Translations under genes and position numbers: made by a program | Assembly (NCBI GenBank): GCA_949290575.1 | Contig: CASESJ010000003.1 | Location: forward strand, 1 to 64,000 | DNA: 64,000 nucleotides | DNA from: an uncultured Clostridia bacterium | GTDB taxonomy: Bacteria; Bacillota; Clostridia; Christensenellales; Borkfalkiaceae | Direction: 5' to 3' | Notes under the pieces: generated by a model | What the model saw: only the letters and a program-made list of their open reading frames with translations | Told to the model about the DNA's origin: nothing | The model's database searches: none | Part shown: positions 51,299 through 58,771 of the stretch, piece by piece | Numbering within the stretch: the first letter of the stretch is position 1 | Layout: each line of letters starts with the position of its first letter

Positions 51299-52225
51299 TT
51301 ATATTTCCTCTTTGTCGGGGCTGAGGTAGCCCTCGCCGTAGATTTCCTTTGCGGAAGAAACTATCATGAACGCCTTTTTGTCCTCCTCGCGGACGATATC
51401 TCTCAGCTTGGGATAGACAATGGGCTTTACTACGCACAGCAGCACCTTTTTGTCCTCGCCCGTGTAGCCTCCGCGAGCGTCTATGAAGGTCGCGCCCGCG
51501 TCGAGTTCTTTCAGCACTCTGTCGCAGATTGCCTGAGAGGCTTGCTTGTCGGAAACTATGAACACCATCTTCGCCGAGTTTCCGCCGTATAGCACTCTGT
51601 CGAAAACTACCGTAAATACCACTACGGAGAGCACGGTGAAGAAGAGTACTTCGAGGGTGTTTTCCTTATAGGCGAAAGCCGAGCAGGCTACGACGATTAC
51701 GTCTGAGACCATGGAAATGACGCCCGTGCTTATGTGTCGGAACTTCTTTTTGAGCACCTTTACGGGTATATCCGTGCCGCCCGAAGACGAGCCGCAGCGG
51801 AAGATAAGCCCCATGCCCAGACCGAACAGCGCGCCGCCGGTCACGGCGTTTATGAGCATGTTGTCTGTGAATGGCAGCAGGTGTCTGCCGTAAATTTCGG
51901 GCACCCATTCGAGGAAGGTCTTGTCGGTCAGCCACATCAGAAGGGAGGAAAAGGCTATGACGTACAGCGTAGAGAAGAAGAACTCCTTGCCGAACACCTT
52001 CCAGCCCCAGAGCATGAGGGGTACGTTGATTATGAATGTCGTGATACCCGTACTGAAGCCCGAGACCTCGTTTATAATCAGGGCAATACCCGTAACGCCT
52101 CCGCCCGACAGATTGCCCGCCTGCAGAAAGAGCACAACGCCGCTTGCGTACAGCACGCAGCCGAGAGTTATTAAAAGGTAGCGTCTTGTGAAATCTTTTA
52201 TTTTAAGTTTCTTTTCGTTGCTCAT
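51299..52225 (-). CDS. YitT-family membrane protein (DUF161-DUF2179)
   Basis: A 308-aa protein with about six N-terminal membrane helices (about 15-200), including the conserved GGVTGIALI and FRCGSSSGGTDIPV motifs. A C-terminal soluble DUF2179 domain follows (RVLKELDAGATFIDARGGYTG...). This matches the YitT family, whose function is not firmly known. It is a single gene on the minus strand; its downstream end faces the terminator at 51197. Confidence 0.92.
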   Translation of the reverse strand: MSNEKKLKIKDFTRRYLLITLGCVLYASGVVLFLQAGNLSGGGVTGIALIINEVSGFSTGITTFIINVPLMLWGWKVFGKEFFFSTLYVIAFSSLLMWLTDKTFLEWVPEIYGRHLLPFTDNMLINAVTGGALFGLGMGLIFRCGSSSGGTDIPVKVLKKKFRHISTGVISMVSDVIVVACSAFAYKENTLEVLFFTVLSVVVFTVVFDRVLYGGNSAKMVFIVSDKQASQAICDRVLKELDAGATFIDARGGYTGEDKKVLLCVVKPIVYPKLRDIVREEDKKAFMIVSSAKEIYGEGYLSPDKEEI

Positions 52226-52295
52226 AGAAATTATTTTACATTTTTAACCCTGTTTAGTCAAACTTCTTTGCGCCGTTGCGGAGCAAAGACGGACG

Positions 52296-53132
52296 TCACT
52301 TTCTGTAAGCCCTCGGAGTGACGCCGTACTTTTTCTTGAACGCGTCCTTGAAATAGTTCGCGTCCGAAAAGCCGCAGCGCAACGCGATTTGCGTAACGGT
52401 GTCGTCCGTTTCAATCAGCTCGAGCGCGGCGCGCTGCAATCTTATGAAGGTGAGGTATTCGTGCAGACCTATGCCCGCAGCCTCGCGGAATTTCCTGCTC
52501 AGATAATTGGGGCTGTAGCCCGCCGCGGCGGCAATGTCAGCCGCAGAAATGTCGTCCATATATCTGTTCTTTATGAATTGCGCTGCCTGTACCACGGGTC
52601 TGTCCGTAGTGTGTATCTCCGACGGCATGCCGTCCAGAAGACTGCATTCCCTGCTGCACAGCACCATCATTTCCTGCAGCAGTATGTTCATCATGAGCGT
52701 CGAACGTTCGTCGTTTATCTTCTCTTCCTTAATCATGCGCGCAATGAGCGCGGCGATCTGCTCGCGGTATGCCTCGGGCACCTGAAGAATGCGCATCTCT
52801 TCAAAAAACTGCTCTGCGTGCGGCAGCAGAGCCCTTATATCTTCGGGCACGTCCTCGAGGCGGAAAAATATGTTGCTCCTGCGGCATGAACCGAGCATAT
52901 ACCTCGTGTAATGAAATACCTGCGGAGGTATCAGCATGAAGTCGCCCGCGTGCAGGTCGTACATGTTGTTTTCTATGAAAAAACTGCACGCTCCCTCGTC
53001 TACGTAGAACAGCTCGAAATAGTTGTGACAGTGGGGCGCGCTCATTACGAAACCGCATTCTCTCACCACGCTTTCGGCGTAGATTTTGTCGATTATTGTG
53101 TTCGGAGCTCTTGACGGAGTGCAACCGCTCAT
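52296..53132 (-). CDS. AraC-family transcriptional regulator
   Basis: A 278-aa protein. An N-terminal cupin sensor domain (HCHNYFELFYVDEG, PPQVFHY) precedes a C-terminal double HTH of the AraC type: DISAADIAAAAGYSPNYLSR and TVTQIALRCGFSDANYFKDA. It is divergent from the MATE-MATE-deacetylase operon at 53273 and so probably its activator, sensing a sugar or another small molecule. The start has AAGGAGA 6 nt upstream. Confidence 0.92.
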   Translation of the reverse strand: MSGCTPSRAPNTIIDKIYAESVVRECGFVMSAPHCHNYFELFYVDEGACSFFIENNMYDLHAGDFMLIPPQVFHYTRYMLGSCRRSNIFFRLEDVPEDIRALLPHAEQFFEEMRILQVPEAYREQIAALIARMIKEEKINDERSTLMMNILLQEMMVLCSRECSLLDGMPSEIHTTDRPVVQAAQFIKNRYMDDISAADIAAAAGYSPNYLSRKFREAAGIGLHEYLTFIRLQRAALELIETDDTVTQIALRCGFSDANYFKDAFKKKYGVTPRAYRK

Positions 53133-53196
53133 TTTAAAATCTCCTTGATATTGTTGATAAATCAGTACTTTTTAATAATTATAGCGCATAAACCCC

Positions 53197-53225
53197 TTGA
53201 AAATCAAGAAAAACTGTTGTAAAAT
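53197..53225 (+). promoter_or_regulatory. Promoter of the MATE operon
   Basis: TTGAAA (53197-53202), a 17-nt spacer and TAAAAT (53220-53225), between the divergent araC gene and the first MATE gene. Confidence 0.7.
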
Positions 53226-53272
53226 ATTTGCATAATCGTGGTTTGAGTAATTATTCTGTGCGGAGGAGAGAG

Positions 53273-54775
53273 GTGCAGGCTGCAGGCGGGGCAAAAAAGA
53301 GGTATTCGCTGTTTACGGGCAAACAGCTTTTCTGGCTGATTGCGCCGATAGTTATAGAGTCCATCTTCTCGACTTCGCTCGGCATGTTCGACTCCATAAT
53401 GGTTTCGACCATAGACGGCGCGGGGCATGCGAGCAACGCCGTCTCCAACGTCGACTTCATAAACAACCTGATTATTCAGTTGTTCTCGGCGTTCGCCACG
53501 GGCGGCGCGATAATAACTTCGCAATATCTCGGCGCGAAGGATGCGGAAAATGCACAAAAGAGCGCGAAACACATGCTCGTTCTGGTGCTGATATTCTCCT
53601 TGCTCATAGCCGCCGTGTGCCTCATACTCAATCTGCAGCTCCTTCAGCTCGCTTACCCCGACGTGGAAGGTTCGCTCATGGATATGCAGAGGCAGTACTT
53701 CTACATAACCGCGGCGTCTTTCCCCTTCATAGGCATATTCAACGGCAGCGCGGCTCTGCTGCGCGCTCAGCGCAAGAGCCTCGTCACAATGACGAGCGCG
53801 GGCATAAGCTGCGTTGTAAACATCGCTCTGAACGCGCTGTTCATTCTCGTCCTTAAAATGGGCGTGTCGGGCGCGGCTTTAGCAACGCTCATTGCGCGCG
53901 CAATTCCCGCAATTTATATGCGCGTTCTGCTGATGAGCGACAAAAACGTGCTCACCGTAAAGCTGTTCGAAAAGTTTAAATTCGATATGAAAATGGTAAA
54001 GCACATTCTCTTCATCGCCATACCCAGCGGTGTGGAGAGCTGTCTTTTCCAGCTCGGCAAACTGATGACGAATACTTTCGTCAACGCGGGCTGCTACATA
54101 AATTATAACCCCGAACTCGGGCAGAACATAAACATACAGGCAAATGCCAACACGGCGGCGAATAACCTCAACAACATTGCCTCCGTCGTGGGCAGCGGCG
54201 TGGGCACTTCCTGCCTCACCGTAATAGGTCAGGCGGTCGGCACGGGCGACGCGGACTGCGTAAAGTACTACATAAAGAGGATGTTCTTAATATCCTTTGC
54301 GGCAAACGCCGTAGCGGTGGGACTGATTATGAGTACGTGTCAATGGCTGATATATATGTGGGATTACCCGACCGAGGCTTATCCCATTGCCCTGAAATGT
54401 CTGTATCTTTGCCTTGCTTTTCAGTTTGTAACTTACCCGTTATCCTTCACGACGCCCGCCATTTTAAAGGCGACGAGCGACGTCAAGTACGTAATGTGGT
54501 CGGCGATATCGTCGATGATTATAATGCGCGTGGGGCTGTGTTTCCTCCTCGTGGACGACGCGCTCACGCCCTGGCTGTTATCGACTTTCGGTTTCAAATT
54601 CGAGATGGGCGCAATGGGCTTCTGGATAGCCATGTGCGCTGACTGGTGCATGCGTTCGATACTCTTCGTGTCCCGCCTTCTTACGGGCAGGTGGAAGAAA
54701 TCTTCGGGCATGCTTAAAGAAGTTGCCGCTCCGGTTGAAGAGAGAATGGCGGAGACGGCAGAGGAGGAAAAATAA
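53273..54775 (+). CDS. MATE-family multidrug exporter 1
   Basis: A 500-aa protein with twelve predicted transmembrane helices. It has MATE features: AKKRYSLFTGKQLFWL at the start, GGAIITSQYLGAKD (about 80) and VIGQAVGTGDADCVKYYIKR (about 325). It exports organic cations or drugs, driven by Na+ or H+. The GTG at 53273 is chosen because GGAGGAG (53262-53268) precedes it; an upstream TTG reading has no RBS. It is followed directly by a second MATE gene whose TTG start abuts its stop, a translationally linked pair. Confidence 0.88.
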   Translation: MQAAGGAKKRYSLFTGKQLFWLIAPIVIESIFSTSLGMFDSIMVSTIDGAGHASNAVSNVDFINNLIIQLFSAFATGGAIITSQYLGAKDAENAQKSAKHMLVLVLIFSLLIAAVCLILNLQLLQLAYPDVEGSLMDMQRQYFYITAASFPFIGIFNGSAALLRAQRKSLVTMTSAGISCVVNIALNALFILVLKMGVSGAALATLIARAIPAIYMRVLLMSDKNVLTVKLFEKFKFDMKMVKHILFIAIPSGVESCLFQLGKLMTNTFVNAGCYINYNPELGQNINIQANANTAANNLNNIASVVGSGVGTSCLTVIGQAVGTGDADCVKYYIKRMFLISFAANAVAVGLIMSTCQWLIYMWDYPTEAYPIALKCLYLCLAFQFVTYPLSFTTPAILKATSDVKYVMWSAISSMIIMRVGLCFLLVDDALTPWLLSTFGFKFEMGAMGFWIAMCADWCMRSILFVSRLLTGRWKKSSGMLKEVAAPVEERMAETAEEEK

Positions 54776-56350
54776 TTGCAGACTGTTCAGAGAGCTAAAA
54801 AGCGTTACTCGCTTTTTACGAACAAGGCGTTGTTCATGCTCATACTCCCCATAGTCATAGAGTCGGCGTTCACAATGTCGCTCGGACTTGTGGACTCGTT
54901 CATGGTCAAGAACGTGGGCGACAACGGCACGGCTATGTCGGCGGTATCCAACGTCGACCAGATTTCCAACGTTATGATACAGCTTTTCGCGGCTTTCGGT
55001 ACGGGCGGCGCGATAATCACTTCGCAATACCTCGGAGCGGGAAAGGTGGAGGACGCCAACAAGTCGGCTAAACAGCTGTACGTCCTCATGCTGTGCGCCT
55101 CGCTCGTGGTATCGGCAATCTGCCTCATATTCAACAGGCAGATTATCGACCTGGTCTACAACGACAACGCTACGGGCTACAAAGATTACGCCTATACATA
55201 CTTCTACATGATGGCGGCTTCCTACCCGCTGCTCTCGATGTTCTATGCCTCGGCTGCCATTTTAAGGGCGGAGCGCAAGAGCATGAACACCATGACGAGC
55301 GCGGGCATAAGCTTTGCTCTCAACGTCGGGTTCAACGCGCTGTTCATCTATGCGTTGAATCTGGGCGTGCTCGGCGCAGGACTTGCAACCCTCATTTCGC
55401 GCGCATTCCCCGCAATATTTCTGACCGCGCTGCTCACAAACAAGAACAACCTCGTCAAGATTAAAATCTTCGAAAAATTCCGTTTCGACGCGGGCATAAT
55501 ACGCCGCATAGCAGTGCTGGCAATTCCCAGCGGCATCGAGAGCTGCCTCTTCCAGGTCGGCAAGGTAATGACGGCGTCCTTCGTCGCTGACGCGTCGTAC
55601 AACGTAATCAACGGCGCGACGACGGTAAACAACGCAAACGTTGCAAACTCCGTCACGCAGAACATAAATACGATAGGCTCAATCGTCGGCAACGGCATTA
55701 ACACCTCAATACTGACCGTCGTCGGTCAGGCGGTCGGCACGGGCGACGCGGACTGCGTAAAGTACTACATCAAAAAGATGTTCCTCATATCCTTTGTCGG
55801 CAACGCCCTCTGCGTTGCGGTAACGTGGGCTTGTTCGCCCCTGCTCGTCGGAGTATTCGCCGATAAGATTACGCCCGAGGCCGTCAGTATGGCTACGCAG
55901 TGCATAACGCTGTGCTTTGCCGTTCAGCTCTTCACATATCCGCTGTCCTTCGGCGGACCTGCCGTTTTAAAGGCGACGAGCGACGTGCGCTACACCATGG
56001 TGTGCGCTATAACCTCTATGGCTATAATGAGGGTGGGACTGTGCTTCGTAATGTGCACTCCGCTCATTCCCTCGCTTCACCTCGGCGCGCTCGGTCTGTG
56101 GATAGGCATGGTAGCCGACTGGACGCTGCGCTCCGTGCTGTTCACCTCGCGCATAATTTCGGGCAGATGGAAGAAGGCTTCGGGCATGCTCAAAGCCGCG
56201 CCTGCGGCTGAGACTTCTGCAGCCTGCGACCAAAGTGCAGAACCCTCTTCGGAATGCGGAGAGGAAGTACCCGCGCAGGTTCAGAGCGAAGAAGAGGTTG
56301 CAAATTCGGCTGACGCCGTCGAGGACGCGTCTTCGACGGAAGATAAATAA
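54776..56350 (+). CDS. MATE-family multidrug exporter 2 (TTG start)
   Basis: A 524-aa protein, paralogue of the preceding gene: the starts correspond (RAKKRYSLFTNKALF), as do GGAIITSQYLGAG and VVGQAVGTGDADCVKYYIKK. The acidic C-terminal tail (about 475-524) has no counterpart in MATE 1. The TTG start follows the previous stop directly, with GAGGAGG 8 nt before. MATE proteins are normally monomeric, so an adjacent pair may form a heteromer or simply be a tandem duplication. Confidence 0.88.
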   Translation: MQTVQRAKKRYSLFTNKALFMLILPIVIESAFTMSLGLVDSFMVKNVGDNGTAMSAVSNVDQISNVMIQLFAAFGTGGAIITSQYLGAGKVEDANKSAKQLYVLMLCASLVVSAICLIFNRQIIDLVYNDNATGYKDYAYTYFYMMAASYPLLSMFYASAAILRAERKSMNTMTSAGISFALNVGFNALFIYALNLGVLGAGLATLISRAFPAIFLTALLTNKNNLVKIKIFEKFRFDAGIIRRIAVLAIPSGIESCLFQVGKVMTASFVADASYNVINGATTVNNANVANSVTQNINTIGSIVGNGINTSILTVVGQAVGTGDADCVKYYIKKMFLISFVGNALCVAVTWACSPLLVGVFADKITPEAVSMATQCITLCFAVQLFTYPLSFGGPAVLKATSDVRYTMVCAITSMAIMRVGLCFVMCTPLIPSLHLGALGLWIGMVADWTLRSVLFTSRIISGRWKKASGMLKAAPAAETSAACDQSAEPSSECGEEVPAQVQSEEEVANSADAVEDASSTEDK

Positions 56351-56363
56351 GGGGAGAATGGTT

Positions 56364-57227
56364 ATGGCGGAAAAAGTTTTCAGGCAGATGTTCGAGGAAA
56401 AGTATATGCGTTTCCCCGAGGGCAGATCGAAGGCGGTCACTTTCAGTTACGACGACGGAGTGGCGGCGGATAAAAAGCTGCTTGCAATTTTTAAAAAATA
56501 CAATTTAAAGGCTACTTTCAACCTCAATTCCCGTCTGTTTGACTGCGAAAACTGGCACGGCAGAATGGACGAGGAGCAGACGTTTTCGGCGTTTGCCGAC
56601 TGCGGACAGGAAATCGCGCTGCACGGCGCGCGCCATATATTTTTAAACAAAGTGCCTCTCTGCGAGGCTATAAAGGAGGTTGCGGATAACCGCAGCTATC
56701 TCGAAAATAAGTTCGGTCGCATAGTCAACGGTATGGCTTATGCCTATAACGGTTTCAACGCGGATATAAAGCGCGTGCTCGGCGATCTGGGCGTAAAGTA
56801 TGCCCGCACGACATTTTCTACGCGCTCTTTTGCCGTTCCCGAAGATTTTCTCGAATGGAACCCCACCTGTCACCACAACGACCCTCAGCTCTCTGACCTG
56901 CTCGACAAGTTTATAAAATATCGTCCCGAGGACGAGTTCAAATTCCGCGAGCCCTGGCTGTTTTACGTCTGGGGACACAGCTATGAATTCGACGACAACG
57001 ATAACTGGGACGTTATGGAGCGTTTTTCCCGCGAAATATCGGGCAGGCAGGACGTATGGTATGCCACTAACGGGCAAATCTGCGACTACGTCGCGGCGTA
57101 CCGCTCGCTCGTCTACTCGCTCGACGGCGAGAGGGTGTTCAACCCCTCATATATGCCCGTCTGGCTGGAAATCCGTGGCAGGGTCTACAGAATAGACGCA
57201 GGCGGCTGTGTGGTGTTCGGAAACTGA
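56364..57227 (+). CDS. Polysaccharide deacetylase-like (NodB/CE4)
   Basis: A 287-aa protein with the NodB-type core: AVTFSYDDGVAAD (about 21-33, Asp pair), ALHGARHIF (His), and later LFYVWGHSYEFDD. Such enzymes remove acetyl groups from chitin, peptidoglycan or other glycans. No signal peptide is visible, unlike secreted CE4 enzymes. ATG 56364 is chosen over 56358 because AAGGGGAG is 8 nt before it. It is the last gene of the MATE operon, under the divergent AraC regulator. Confidence 0.82.
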   Translation: MAEKVFRQMFEEKYMRFPEGRSKAVTFSYDDGVAADKKLLAIFKKYNLKATFNLNSRLFDCENWHGRMDEEQTFSAFADCGQEIALHGARHIFLNKVPLCEAIKEVADNRSYLENKFGRIVNGMAYAYNGFNADIKRVLGDLGVKYARTTFSTRSFAVPEDFLEWNPTCHHNDPQLSDLLDKFIKYRPEDEFKFREPWLFYVWGHSYEFDDNDNWDVMERFSREISGRQDVWYATNGQICDYVAAYRSLVYSLDGERVFNPSYMPVWLEIRGRVYRIDAGGCVVFGN

Positions 57228-57262
57228 AAGGACGGCGCATATCCGTCGCTGAATGTGCAAAA

Positions 57263-57300
57263 GCGCGGCGCGGGAAACTCTTCCCGCGCCGCGCTTTTTT
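57263..57300 (+). terminator. Terminator of the MATE-deacetylase operon
   Basis: GCGCGGCGCGGGAA (57263-57276), loop ACTC, TTCCCGCGCCGCGC (57281-57294), then TTTTTT. Confidence 0.93.
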
Positions 57301-57468
57301 ATGTGCAAAAACTCTCACCCGTTTACGCGCGGGAAGAGTTTGTGCGCGCATGCTTTTTAAATTTTTCAGAAAATTAAACTGTCCGCCGAAAATTCCGGAT
57401 AAGAGTTGTGTCTGCGCAATCGCGAACTTTTACTCGCTCTGTATGGCGGCGAGAGCGCGTAAATTTTT

Positions 57469-57500
57469 CAGGGCGGCGCACGAAAACGTGCGCCGCCCTG
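57469..57500. terminator. Hairpin downstream of kduD
   Basis: CAGGGCGGCGCACG (57469-57482) and CGTGCGCCGCCCTG (57487-57500) form a perfect 14-bp stem. On the minus strand, the direction of kduD, the tail is AAAAATTT, so it is a weak terminator or an mRNA-end protector. The region 57301-57468 shows no gene. Confidence 0.55.
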
Positions 57501-57528
57501 AATTTGACTTTTTATATCTGACTGTATC

Positions 57529-58284
57529 TCATCTGCCCAGCCAGCCGCCGTCGACGGCTAACGTAAAGCCGTTCACGTAGTCGGAGGCGGAGGAGGCGAG
57601 GAATACAGCCGCGCCCTCGAGGTCGGCGGGAGTGCCCCATCTGCCTGCGGGTATGCGCGCGAGGATGTCAGAACTTCTGTCCTCGTCCTGACGCAGGGCC
57701 TGCGTGTTGTTGGTAGCCATATATCCGGGCGCAATGCCGTTTACGTTTATGCCGTATTTAGCCCACTCGTTGGCGAGCGTCATGGTTATGCCGCGTATAG
57801 CCGACTTGGAGGCGGTGTAGGAGGGCACGCGTATGCCGCCCTGGTAGGAGAGCATGGAGGCGATATTTATTATCTTTCCGCCCGAGTTCTGTTTTACGAA
57901 CTGCTGCGCTACCGCCTGCGTGAGGAAGAATACCGTCTTAAGGTTTACGTTTATTACGCTGTCCCAGTTTTCTTCCGAAAATTCCAGCGAGTCCTGACGC
58001 TTGATTATGCCCGCGTTGTTTACGAGGATATCTATTCTTCCGAACTTTTCTATCGTTTTTTCAATGACTTCGGGAATGACCGCGCAGGAGGAGAGGTCGG
58101 CGATTACGTTAAAAAACTTGTCCTTGCCGATGAGTTCCTCTGTCTCGGTAGAAGGTCTGCGCGAGACGCCCACAACCTTTGCGCCCGCCTCGGCAAACGC
58201 GCGGCAGATGCCCTGTCCCAGTCCCGTGTTGGACCCCGTGACTATGGCAACTTTATCCTTTAAACTGAAACTGTCTAAAATCAT
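57529..58284 (-). CDS. kduD: 2-dehydro-3-deoxy-D-gluconate 5-dehydrogenase KduD
   Basis: A 251-aa short-chain dehydrogenase. NAD site TGSNTGLGQG (about 16-25), NNAG, catalytic S-Y-K with SYTASKSA, and the C-terminal VDGGWLGR. Length and motifs match KduD, which interconverts 2,5-diketo-3-deoxygluconate and KDG in pectin/uronate breakdown. KDG kinase (62968) and KDPG aldolase (61882) are in the same window, so the pathway is nearly complete locally. It is on the minus strand, separate from them. RBS GGGGGAAC upstream. Confidence 0.92.
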   Translation of the reverse strand: MILDSFSLKDKVAIVTGSNTGLGQGICRAFAEAGAKVVGVSRRPSTETEELIGKDKFFNVIADLSSCAVIPEVIEKTIEKFGRIDILVNNAGIIKRQDSLEFSEENWDSVINVNLKTVFFLTQAVAQQFVKQNSGGKIINIASMLSYQGGIRVPSYTASKSAIRGITMTLANEWAKYGINVNGIAPGYMATNNTQALRQDEDRSSDILARIPAGRWGTPADLEGAAVFLASSASDYVNGFTLAVDGGWLGR

Positions 58285-58471
58285 TTTTCACTGTTCCCCC
58301 AAAAAATTGTTTTATTGACTGAATATACTATACACCGCTTTGAGCCAAAAATCAAGGGGCAAACAAAAAAGAACGGGCAAAATTTGCTCAATTTTGTGCG
58401 CGTGAATTTATTCTGCGCGGCGGCGGACGTGCTCGCTCATAAACTGTTTGCGCCCGAAAGCAATATCAGTA

Positions 58472-58512
58472 TGCGCGCTGCTGCGCCGCAGAAAGCGGCG
58501 CAGCAGCGCGCA
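58472..58512. repeat. Perfect 18-bp palindrome in a 490-nt gap
   Basis: TGCGCGCTGCTGCGCCGC (58472-58489), loop AGAAA, and its exact inverted partner (58495-58512). No T-tract on either side. The gap 58285-58771 shows no gene; besides this dyad it holds the terminator at 58677. Confidence 0.85.
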
Positions 58513-58676
58513 ATAAATGGCGGCGCATTTTAAAGGCGCGCTTTGGCTACGGAAACTGCCGCGTGCCGCTGCGGGCGCAAAGAATGCGGCGTCGGCGGGG
58601 GCGGCAATACGGAATGAGGCAATAAATCGGGGCTATATGTGCGCCTAGGGGGCTTGCCGTTCAGAGCATAAAAAAG

Positions 58677-58713
58677 CGGGCGGGCGGACTGATGGGGGAA
58701 GTCCGCCCGCCCG
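58677..58713 (-). terminator. Terminator of the P-type ATPase
   Basis: On the minus strand the arms CGGGCGGGCGGACT (58713-58700) and AGTCCGCCCGCCCG (58690-58677) form a 14-bp stem followed by CTTTTTTATG. Confidence 0.92.
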
Positions 58714-58771
58714 TCCCCGAAGGCTTTCAGCCTCGGGAGCAGAAATATTTACACAGCGTATTATGCGATGT

